Shown one piece after another: positions 34,201 to 46,200 of a stretch of DNA of 64,000 nt (position 1 is the first letter of the stretch; each line of letters begins with the position of its first letter). Under the pieces are notes generated by a model that searched no databases, was not told the origin of the DNA, and saw only the letters and a program-made list of their open reading frames with translations. This DNA comes from Elephas maximus indicus (taxonomy: Eukaryota; Chordata; Mammalia; Proboscidea; Elephantidae): NCBI RefSeq assembly GCF_024166365.1, contig NC_064837.1, positions 77,247,553-77,311,552 of the forward strand, written 5' to 3'. A program made the position numbers and the translations under genes.

Positions 34201-37200
34201 AATATAGTGTATTCAACAGGTTTGTGAAAAGAAACCATATGCCTTTGATGTACTGATTTCTCAGTATTTACTTACTAATACTTCAGCTCTTGCCAGTCAG
34301 TACAGCTCTCCTACCTTTTCGTGGTTATTTTACAGGAGGCAGATCATACCTCAGTATCCCGTATCTTTACGTCTGCATAACTGCATCCGTGTGAAGAGTT
34401 GTGTTCATTGTCTTAAAACAGTGATACAGAAACTCAGTGGTGCCTTTTATAAACTCGTTGGGAATATATATTCCCCTCACTCACACACATCTCTTGTATT
34501 CCAGGGAAATATATATTGTAAGGAATTCAAATTTATATTTCAGGAGACATGGTTTATCCAAATGCAAGTGCTAAGCTTATTTTGACATTTTAAAACATGT
34601 ACTTATGGCTCAGAGGAAGTAAAATAACATAGTTTTTAGCCCATTTTAATGCTTTTTATTATAGCTTAATAACATTAAATTGGGTAAGTTTAATCCTTAT
34701 TCTAAGTTTAAATTTTAAAAAAAAGTGGTTTTCTTTACCCTGTTGCTCAGTGATGCATATAAAAAGGCATTTGTGTGCTTATTTGGATTTTGTGTTGGTG
34801 TCAACACTGAATTTTAATTCATGCTTTTTAAAAAATCTTTAAGGAATTCTTTTTTTAAAATTGAACTTTAGATGATGGTTTACAGAACAAACTAGCTTCT
34901 CATCAAAAACTTATTACACACGTTGTTGTATGACATTGGTTAACAACCCCATGACACGTCAACACTCTCCCTTCTCAACCCTGGGTTCCCTTTTACCAGC
35001 TGTCCTGTTCCCTCGTACATTCCAGCCCCTGCCCCAGGGCTGGTGTGCCCCTCTAGTCTTGTTTTATTCGATGGGCCTGTTCAATCTTTGGCTACAGGGG
35101 TGAACTTCAGGACTGACCTCATTACTGAGCTGAAAGCGTATCCAGGGGCTAAGAGATTCGTTTTTAATAATAATAATGCTCATTATAAAAAATGTGGCAA
35201 ATGCAGGAGTATAGATATAAAGAAGAAAAAAAATTGCCCAAAATTTACCATGCAAACGACCTCTGTCAAAATTTTATCAGTTGTTATTCATGTTTGTATG
35301 TATGTGTATCAATCAACAGACGAGTATTTTTCATGTCATTAACCATTCTTCAAAAATATAACTTTTAATGACTACATGAAATTCTATAAGTCATATAACT
35401 AATCAGTTCATTATTATTGAATAAACCCCAAAAAACCAAACCCAGTGCCGTCGAGTTGATTCCGACTCATAGTGACCCTATAGGACAGAGTAGAACTGCC
35501 CCATAGAGTTTTCAAGGAGCGCCTGGTGGATTCGAATTGCTGACCCTTTGGTTAGCAGCTGTAGCACTTAAAAAAATATTGTTGAGTATTCAATCTATAA
35601 ATTTTTACTGTTTTAAGGAGTAAATATTTTTGTGCAAAATTCTATCCAATGTTTTCTGTTTTAAAGTAAAATATGAGTTAAATTTTACCTGTATGCTTGT
35701 GTAATATAAGTGTTCTATGTGATTTTTCAAAAATCTCTGGTGCTTCTCATGTGCTGGGCAATATAATGCCTATACTGCATCTTCAAGAAATATTAATTTG
35801 ATGTTTCTTAAATACCACATTTCTAGGTTGCTTGGCAATGGGTCTGTGAAGTTCCTGCTTTCATGTTGCTCACAGTTTTTAAGCTGTTAATTTACTTGTT
35901 TTTAAAAAAAAAATTATTCATAGAAAATATGAATGACTCTTTAAAAAGCTGGATTCTTAATATTTAATGATTTCCCCTGAAAATTAATGGTGAGAGAGAT
36001 TCCTGGGCAAGATATCTGGATGTTTTTGAGAAAATTAAAAACTATGTGTTTTAGCACAACTGTAAGAGTAATGATGACACAGCTTTCGCTTCAGGAAAAT
36101 CAGGAATACTCTGGGAATTTTAGTGTTTATCTTTTTATTGTGTGCATGAGTGTGTGTGACTGTGGCTTTTGTTTTTGTTTTATAATGTTCAGTTCATAAC
36201 TAGTTCAATTAATTTAAAAAAAAACTTTTTTTTTTTTAGCAACAAAATTTTGGAAAAGTGAAATGGTTTGATTAATTAGGTAGGCTGATGATATGGTTTA
36301 TCGTATTTATGAATTAGTGATTTTTTTAAAACAATAGGCCACAGTAGCACAAACTTTAATTTTCTTTGACTTCATATTTTATTATTTCTAGAAATGGACA
36401 CATTTTATTCATTAAAAGTGTTCTGCAGATTAAACCACATGTAGCAAAGTTTTTATGGAAAATTAAGTCAAGAAAGTTGCTCTTTCTCCTCCAGTGGGAT
36501 AAGCACTTCCTTTCACCTGTTTGTCTTTCACACAGTGAAGGACTCTTCAGAAGTTCAAAACCAGACTCTACTGAGTTGACTGGGTGACTTTGGGAAAGTT
36601 ACTTAACTTTTTTCTCTTTACTCTGACTGTTTTAAACTTTATGATTTTGACAAAAATTTCAAATTATAGTTGCAAAAATAGTAGAGTCCCCGTGTACCCT
36701 TCACCCAGCTTCCCCTGATGTTAACACCTTACATAATAACGATAGTGCAGTGATCAAATTAACAGTGGCACAATATTATTAATTAAACTGTTACCCACTA
36801 TTACCCACTGCCGTCGAGTCGATTCTGACTCATAGTGACCCTATAGGACAGAGTAGAACTGCACCATGGAGTTCCCAAGGAGCGCCTGGTGGATTCAAAC
36901 TGCCGACCTCTTGGTTAGCAGCCATAGCACTTAACCACTATCCCACCAGGGTTTCCAATTAAGCTGTAGGTCTTATTAAAAATTTACCTGTTTTTCCACT
37001 AATGTCCTTTTTCCAGAATCCCATATTGCATTTACTTAGTTGTCATGGCTCCTTAGTCTCCTTCGACCTGTGACAGTTCTTTAGTTTTTTCCGTTCATTT
37101 ATGACCTCGACACTTTTGAATAGTACCGGTCAGTTATTTTGTAGACTACCTCTCGTTCTAGGTCTTGTGTTTTGCATACTAGGTTAAGCATTTTTGGCAA

Positions 37201-40200
37201 GGATGCCACAAAAATGATGTGCCCTTTTGAGTGCATTATATCAGCGGGTTCATGATGTTGATACGTTTTATTCCTAGTGATGTTAATTTTGATCACCAGT
37301 AGTAAGGAGGCGTCTGCCAAGTTTCTCGACTGTAAAGATTTCCTATTCTGTAAAATGGGCTGTTATAAGGATACAATGAAATTTCATGTAAAGTATTCAG
37401 CATAGTTTCTGTTACATACTGAGTGTTCAGTAAAATTATAAAGCATCTTTCTCAGATCATTTGGAAGGCATAAGATGCATATTCTACCCCGTGATCATTA
37501 TTAAGTTTAATTCAACACACCTCCTATGTTCAAGGTCCTTATTATAGTCAAGATTGTTTTAGGCTATCACATTTTTGACTTATCCTCAGGAAAAAATGCA
37601 TTTTCCAATCCAGCATATACATACACACTGTTTTATGAAAAGTATATATTCTTTCTAATGTGATCTACTCTTTCTATTATACTGTCTTTTATATAAAAAG
37701 AAAAATGTTGGTCATAACCTACTACGTGATTTCATAATGGACTAAATTGATTTCACAATCCACTAATAAGATTACAACCAGTCTTTAAAAACTACTCATG
37801 TAGGTTAGGATGTGTTGTTGTTGTTAGTTGCCATCTAATTGATTCCAGACTCATGGCGACCCCATATCTGTAATAGGAAGTGTGGTGTGGGGAAAGAGCA
37901 TAGACTTTGGAATTAGATGTGGGTTTGCATCCTGGCTCCGCTGTATGACTGGAGTAGGTTATATGGGCTCTTCTCACTTAGGCTTCCTCATCTGTGGAGG
38001 GTTTTTGTGAGAACCAAATGAGATAACAGTTATTAATGGTCCAGTCCAGTGCCTGCAAGTTGGGATCATAAAAGGCTTGAAAATGTTGGACTAGCGTTTA
38101 AATCCAGGGATGCTTTCTCAGCAGGGAGTGGTATGACCACATCTGTGCTTTGAGAGTGACACAGATCAATAATATTTGGGCTTCGTGTTTAGTGGCGCTG
38201 TGGTGAACTGTAGTTGTGGCCAGTGATTAGATTGATTAGTTGAATTTTTCCCACCCCAGATACAACCATGTGTGCCCCTCAAATGTGGGGGGTTCTGTAT
38301 GTGAGAAAATTGAGGAAGACTGGTACAAGAATGAGGAGGTGGTACCCTTACTTGGAGAGAAGAAAGGGAAGACGTGTCCTGCAGAGGGGTGGCTGAAGAA
38401 AGGGCAGGGTTGGGTGCTCTTGTTGGAAGTACTTTGAAATCATGGACTCATGGATTTGGTATTATGTAGATAATTCAATTTTTTCATAATTTTCTTATAT
38501 TCTGGAAAGCTAGAGAGAACCTCAGGAATATTCTGGGTAGAATCTTTCAAAGGAGTATTCTTATTAGTCAGAAAATTTGTCCCTTGGGACAGTTGATCCT
38601 TTTGGTAACTTCAGTCCACCGCAGCAGTTCTTTTGTAGAGCCTAAAGTAAACTGAGTTACTTGAACTAAAAGTAGGTAATTAGAAAGAAATGTTGTAGTG
38701 TGGAAACATACTAAATCTTGAAATACCATTACATTTAATTTTATAAAACATTCTTTTTAGTCTACTTGAGATAATACCAAATAGTTCACTCCTTTAACAC
38801 TAGAATCACAGTTACCACACTTAATTATGTGTTTAGTGAAGATATTATGGACTACTTTCAAAACAAATTTTCATTTTTAAATTTAAACTGAAGACTTCAT
38901 TATTATTTGAATGTTTATTAGCAAATCAGACAGTGATAAACTAAAGAGAAGAAACAGACAGATAGTTTGAGATTTCTGTATTCTGGACTTCTGTCTCTTA
39001 CAGATGAATGGTAGGCTTGCTTAGGACAGCTCTGCTATCTGGAGCACTAAGGCTGTAGGAACTTCTTTCTTTTCCACTACAGCCACTACAGACTTCTCTC
39101 TTTCCCACCCTTCATTTTTCTTTGAGTCAAATCCACCCTTGACTTCTGAATCCATGCTTTTTCCCTTTTACCAGGGCCAACTGAAGCATGGCTGGCAATG
39201 GTGAGATGGGAAGGAAAGATAGATCTTATGATTAGTGCCATAATCACCGTAGCTGGTGGAGGAGAAAAAAGTGGCAGCCAGGAAGCCAACTTTGAACTGG
39301 GGTTACCTTAGTAGAAAGCTCCAGAGATCCTGTCCCTCCCCATCTCTACTACCCTTTTCATCCTGTCATTTTCTTTCCTTTCTGACTTCTTTATTCTAGG
39401 TTATGTGACTTGAAGTAGGGTTTACAGAGTGGCAGAAAGGAGAGCTAAGGAATGGCATGAGTCTCTAAAATCATTGTACTATAGGGTAGATGTTTTGTGG
39501 ACATCCAGTTCAAATCTCTGATAATCTTTCCCTGACATGTAGCAGTTAGATTCTGTGATATCATTTTTGTTTTAAATGAATAGAAGGAGGAATTTCTAAA
39601 GAGTAATTTAAGTATAAAATATGAAGTCTTATGCTTGTAAATGAGTTTGTGATATTATTACAGTATCATTTTGTATTTAGGACCCTGGTGGCATAGTGGT
39701 TAAGAGGCTGGCAGCTAACCAAAAGTTTAGTGCTCAGATTCACCAGCCACTCCTTGGAAACCCTATGTGAGCAGTTTTACCCTGTCCTATAGGGTCGCTA
39801 TAAATTGGAACTGACTTGACAGCGACAGGTTTTTCTTTGTTATAGGGTTGCTATGAGTGGAAATTGACTCAACAGCAGGGGGTTTTATTTGAATTTAACC
39901 ATTAAAAATGGTGATTTATTTTGCATTGGGTCACTTACTAGTTAAGGATTTTTCCTATTTTTTAATTAATACGTTGTTTTATGACTCACACTTCAGTTTT
40001 ACCGTAGGTTGTGTTATATTGTTGTTGTTAGGTGCCATCCAGTCATGATGATCCTATGTAAAACAAAACTCTGTCCAGTCCTGTACCATCCTCACAACCA
40101 TTGCTGTGTTTGAGCCTGTTCTTCAGCCAGCGTGTCAGTCCATCTCCTTGAGCATCTTCCTTTTTTCGCTGACCCTCTACTTTACCAAGCATGATGTCCT

Positions 40201-43200
40201 TCTCCAGGGAGCGGCCCCTCCTGATAACATGTCCAGAGTATTTAAGATGAAGTCTCAGCATCCTAACTTCTAAGGAGCCTTCTGGTTGTACTTCTTCCAA
40301 GACAGATTTCTTCGTTCCCGACAGTCCATGACCCTGTCGCCTTCAAGATGATTGACCCTTTTCTTCCCCAACACCATAATTCAAATACATTGATTCTTCT
40401 CCGCCCTTCCGTATTCGTTGTCCAGCTTTCTCATGCATGTGAGGCAATTGAAAATACCGTGGCTTGGGTCAGGCACACCTCAGTCCTCAAAGTGGAGTCT
40501 TTGCTTTTTAACACCTAAAAGAAATCTTTTGCAGCAGATGTGCCCAATGCAATACATTTGATACCTTCTTTGATTTCTTGACTGCTGCTTCCATGGGTAT
40601 TGATTGTGAATCCTAGCAAAATGAAATCCTGACAACTTCAATATTTTCACCATTTATTGGTCCAATTGTGAACAATTTTTTCTTTCTGTTGAGGTGTAAT
40701 CCATACTGAAGGCTGTAGTCCGCTATCTTCCTCAGTAAGTGCTTTAAGCCCTCTTCACTTTCAGCAGGCAAGGTTGTGTCATCTGCATGTCACAGGTTGT
40801 TAATCAGTATTCCTCCAATCCTGATGCTTCGTTCTTCTTCATATAGCCCAGTTTCTCAGATTATTTGCTTAACATACAGATTGAATAAGTATGGTGAAAA
40901 TATACAACCCTGACCCACGTCTTTCCTGATTTTTAATCACGCAGTATCCCCTTGTTCTGTTCAAATAACTGCCTCTTGGTCTATGTACAGGTTCCTCCTG
41001 AGCACAGTTAAGTGTCCTGGAATTCCCGTTCTTTGCAATGTTATCCATAGTTGGTTATCCACGCAGTTGAATGCCTTTGCATAGTCGGTAAAACACAGGT
41101 AAACATTTTTCTGGTATTCTCTGCTTTCAGCCAAGGTCCATCTGACATCAGCAAAGATATCCCTTGTTCTACGTCCATTTCTGAATTCTGGCAGTTTCCT
41201 GTTGATATACCGCTGCAACCATATTTGAGTTATCTTCAGCAAAATTTTACTTGCACGTGATATTATTGATATTGTTCCATAATTTTTGCATTCTGTTGTA
41301 TCACCTTTCTTTGGAATGGGCACAAATTTGAATCTCTCCCATACAGTCAGTCAGGTAGCCTGTCTTCCAAATTTCTTGGCATAGACGAGAGAGCATTTCC
41401 AGTGTTGTGTCCATTTTTTCAACATCTCAATTGGTATTCTGTCAATTCCTGGAGTCTTGTTTTTGGGCTTCAGTGCAACTTGGATTTCTTCCTTCAGTAC
41501 CATCGGCTCTTGATCATGTGCTACCTCCTGAAATGCCTGAACCTCAACTAATAGTACAGTGACTATGTATTCTGTCCATCTTTTTTTTTTTTAAGTTATT
41601 TTAGGTGAAAGTTTACAGCACAAATTAGTTTTTCATTCAAAAATTCATACAGCAATTGTTTTGTGACATTGGCTGCAATCCATGCAATGTGTCAACACTG
41701 TTCCCCTTTCCCATTCTACCCTAGGTTCTCTGTGTCCATTTGTCCGGTTTTCCTATCCCTTCCTACTGTCTCGTCCTTGCAGCTGTTGCCCATTTGGTCT
41801 CATATACTTGATTGAACTAAGAAGCACATTCCTCACGTGTTACTGTTTGTTTTATAGGCCAGTCCAATCTTTGGCTGAAAGGTGTACTTAAGGAGTGTCT
41901 TCATTTCAGAGTTAGCAGGGTGTCCGGAGGCCATAGTCTCAGGGTTTCCTCTAGTCTCTGTCAGACCAGTAAGTCTGGTCTTTTTTGTGTGAATTTAAAT
42001 TTTGTTCTGCATTTTTCTCCTGATCTGTCTGGGACCTTCTTTTGTGATCCTTGTCAGAGTGGTTGGTGGTGATAGGCAGTTATCATCTAGTTCTTGGCTC
42101 AGGATGGTAGAGGCTGTGGTTCATGTATGAGGTCCTTTAGTCCTTTGGACTAATATTTTCCTTGTGTCTTTGATTTTCTTCGTTCTCCTTAGCTCTGAAC
42201 ATGTTGACCAATAGATGTATCTTAGATGGCCACTCGCAAGTTTTTAAGACCCCAAATACTGCTCACCAAAGTAGGATGTAGAACATTTTCTTTATGAACT
42301 ATGTTATGCCAGTTGACCTAGATATCCCCTGAGGCCCAGCCCTCAGCCCCAGTAACTCAGTCCCTTAAGGTGTTTGAATTTGTCTGGGAAGCTTCTATGA
42401 CTTTGCCTTGGTCAAGTTGTGCTGAATTCCCCTATATTGTGTGTTGTCTTTCCCTTCACCAAAGTTAACACTTGTCTCCTAGCTAGTTAGTGGCCTTCCA
42501 CCTTCTTTTGATGTTTCCCGCATCATTCAATATTTTGCCCATAAAACCCATTGCCATCGAGTCGATTCCAACACATAAGGACCCTACAGGACAGGGCAGA
42601 ACTGCCCCATAGGGTTTTCAAGGAGCAGCTGATGGATTTTAACTGCTGACCTTTTAGTTAGCAGCCGAGCTCTTAACTACTGCGCCACGTAGAATTCTTC
42701 AGTATTGCAACTTGAGGCTTGAATTTTTTCTTCAGCTCTTTCAGCTTGAGAAATCTGAGGGTACTCTTCCCTTTTGGTTTTTCAACTCCAGATCTTTGCA
42801 CATTTCGTTATAATACTTTGTCTTCTCGAGCTACCCTTTGAAATTTTCTGTTCAGATCTTTTACTACATAATTTCTTCCATTTGCTTTAGCTACTCTACA
42901 TTCAAGAGCAAGTTTCAGAGTCTCTTCTGACATCCATCTTGGTCTTTTTTTTCTTTTCCGTCTTTTTAATGACCTCTTGCTTTCTCCATGTATGATGTCT
43001 TTGCTGTCATCCCACAACTCGCCTGGTCTTCAGTCATTTGTGTTCAGTGCATCAAATTCTTGAGATGGTCTCTAAATACAGATGGAATATACTCAAGGTT
43101 GTACTTTGACTCTCATGGACTTATTTTAATTTTCTTCAGCTTCAGCTTTGCCCCGGCCTTGTTCTTACTGATGATAATTGAGCTTCTCCATCATCTCCTT

Positions 43201-46200
43201 TCACAGATTTAGTTGATTTGATTCCTGTATATTCCATCTGGTGAGTTCCGCCTTTACAGTCTCCATTTTTGTTGTTGAAAAAGGTATTTCCAATGAACAG
43301 GTAGGTCATTAGTCTTGCAAAATTCTATTGTGCGATCTCTGCCTTCATTTCTGTCGCTGAGGCAGTGTTTTCCAACTACTGATCCTTCTCATTTCCAACT
43401 TTCGCATTCCAATCACCAGTAATTATCAATGCATCTTGATTGCATGTTTGATCGATTTCACTCTTCTGAAGTTGGTAAAAATCTTCAGTTTCTTTATCTT
43501 TATAGCATTCTTGGTTGGTGCATAGATTTGAATAATAGTCATATTAACTGGTCTTCGTTGTAGGCTTGTGAATTTTATCCTATCACTGACATAGTTATAT
43601 TTCAGGATAGATCTTGAAATGTTCATTTTGACAATTACTGTGATGTTGTTCCTCTTCAATATGTCATTCCTCGCGTTGTATACTGTGATTGTGCGATTCA
43701 GAATGGCCAGTACCAGCTCATTTCAGCTCACTAATGCCTACCAAACCTGTCTTCAAGCGAAGTGTTCTATTTCATTTTTGATAACTTCCAATTTTCCTAG
43801 ACTCATACTTTGTACATTCCACATTCTGATTATTAATTGATGTTCCCCGCTGTTTCTTCTCGTTTTGAGTCATCCCGCATCAGCAAATGAAGGCCCTGAA
43901 AGCTTTACTCCACCCACTTCAGTAAAGTTGACTCAACTTCGAGGAGGCAGCTCTTCCCCAGTTGTATGTTGAGTGCCTTCCAAGCTGAGGGGCTGCTCTG
44001 CCAGCACTACAGCAGACAGATTTCCACTGCTCTTCATAAGGTTTTCACTGGCCAGTTTTTTTAGAAGAAGATCTCAAGGTCCTTCTGCCTAGTCTTTGTT
44101 AGTCTGGAAGCTGAACTGAAACCTGCGCACCGTAGGTGACCCTGCTGGAATTTGAAATACCAGTGTGGCATAGATTTCAGCCTCACAGCAACAAGCAAGC
44201 CACCACAGTACAGCCTGACGGATGAATGATAGAGGTTGTGTTACAGGAAAGTTGTAATTTAAAATTGGTGGCCCCTGCCCTGGTTCTTTTCACCCAGTCA
44301 CCTTCTCATTTCCTTACCTCTTCACTTTTTTTTTTTTTACAACCTGCTTATAATTAGCAGTATCATGTACTCCTATGGTGCTACCCACTATCAAGCTTAC
44401 CCAAAATATTTCGATTATTTTTAAGAAATATGTAGCAGATTGAAGAAAGTGTGTTTGATGGTTCAGAGATGTATGACTCCTTGAATAATCTTGATTAACA
44501 ACTGGAAATGGTCTTAAGTTCTTATATTATCTGTTAGGTTGGAATTTGAGGGTTTTTTTTTTTTTTACCTTCTAGATCCTGATCTTATATGATTTTTCCA
44601 TGGAAGCTAATATGTTGTTTTTATTCATGAACTTAAAAAAAAATTAGTTTTTCAAGTATTGTACAAAGAACCTTTTTTTCCTTAAATCATTTGACCGTAA
44701 CTGTCTGCATTAAACCAAACCAAACCTGTTGCCAGCAAACCGATTCCAACCCATAGCAACTCTATAGGGCAGAGCAGAGCTGCCCCAAATGGTTTCTAGA
44801 GCTGTAATCCTTAGGAAGCAGACTGCCACATCATTCTTCTGTGGAGCAGCTGTTGGCTTTGAACCTCTGGCCCTTTGGTTTGCAGTCGAGCATCTAACCA
44901 CTGTGCTGCCACAGCTCCTTGTGTTTTCCTTACCCTCTCTTTAATACTTTAATGTGTATTTCCTGCAAACAAACCTCAATAAAACCATTAAAATCAGGAA
45001 ATTAACATTGGTACATTACTATAATCTTTAGATCTCATTCAAATGGATAGTCTTTCCATTTTACTCTCTTTTTATAGTTCCCATCTCTGCTGAAACGCTA
45101 ATCTGATGATGCATGTTGTCTATCCTTTATCCTAGTTATTCTACTGTCTGATAACTTCAACATATGGGTCTGGGTCTACTGATTGTTTTACCCTAAGAAT
45201 AGATTATTTTTTTCTCTCTTTTGTGTGTCTCGTTACTTTTTACTGAATTTTGGCATTCTCTGTAAAAGGACAGTAGAGACTGGGGTAAATGATATTTATG
45301 CCCGGAAATTGGCGCTCCTTCTATCAGGCCATTAGTGAGTGGAGCGGCAGTTGATTCGGTCTGCTCAGTAGTTGAATTGGGTTTGGACTTTGTTATAGCT
45401 ATAGTTACCTTCAGTTCAGCACAGACGTCAAATTCCTTTTGCTACTTTGTGCATAGTATAGGGCCTGGAGTGCTGGAGGGTTTTTCTTGGTTTTCCTACT
45501 CTATCCTGCCTGCCTCTGCTCCTGCTCTACCTCGGCAGAGATTGCCTTTGCTTGTGACTCCATGTGAGGCGTGTGGTGGGTCCAGAGGAGGGCCAGTTCT
45601 TGGCTTTCCTGGTTCCACCAAAGTCTTAGGCAGGCCCTGTGTGCCTGGGGCTCAGGGTTGTCTTTCTCTGTGTTCCTTTCCCTCTTTCCTCTGACTTTGC
45701 TTTGTAGGAGCGAGTCTCCTGCCCATCTTCCCAGTGGTTATATCATTGGGGGATCCTGGGCCTAGGCAAATTGCCTGCTGACCACCCCTCATCGCCCAGG
45801 GGCAGACACCTTTGCTTCTGGCCCCTTCCGCAGTGATGGTGGACTTTTGCCTGAGACTGGGAGTGGGGGGGTGGTTCTGCCCTCTAGCATCAGATGTCCT
45901 TTGCACATACCCTTTTCTTAGAGGGAGTGGGAGGGCTCCCCGCACCTTTCCCAGTGTCAACGGTCTTTGTTTTTCTGAGAGAAGCTTCCAGGAAGCGGAT
46001 GGTGTTTTGTGCCTGTATATGGGCTGGAGGGGATCTCCTGGGTTTCTGGCCTGGCCTCTAATTTTTATGACAAGCACCTACTGAAGGCCTGTGGGTGAGT
46101 GAGGACTCTCTTTGTTTATGTCTAGGGCTCCTAGGGATTCTACGCTCACAGTAGCCCGTACCTGGCCTTCAGGAATGTGCTAGCGTTTCAGTTGTTTTTT

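Larger units (their letters stand above)
40018..44230 (-). mobile_element. Near full-length RTE-type LINE, interrupted twice
   Basis: Minus-strand RTE: 3' end (TTGTTGTTAGGTGCCATCC complement) at 40018; RT region to about 41.58 kb with an open piece at 41323-40961 ([29 protein letters not shown]); then an inserted L1 3' end (41.58-42.50 kb) and an AfroSINE (42.54-42.69 kb); then the rest of RT and the endonuclease to about 43.85 kb and a 5' region to about 44.23 kb. The RT box reads L-stop-HADD near 40770-40785. It is inactive. Confidence 0.88.

Noticed and set aside
45335..46084. Overlapping open frames of 90-141 codons on both strands
   Set aside because: Low-stop GC-rich DNA; no recognisable domain, no splice pair in phase with TMEM68, and frames exist on both strands at once.
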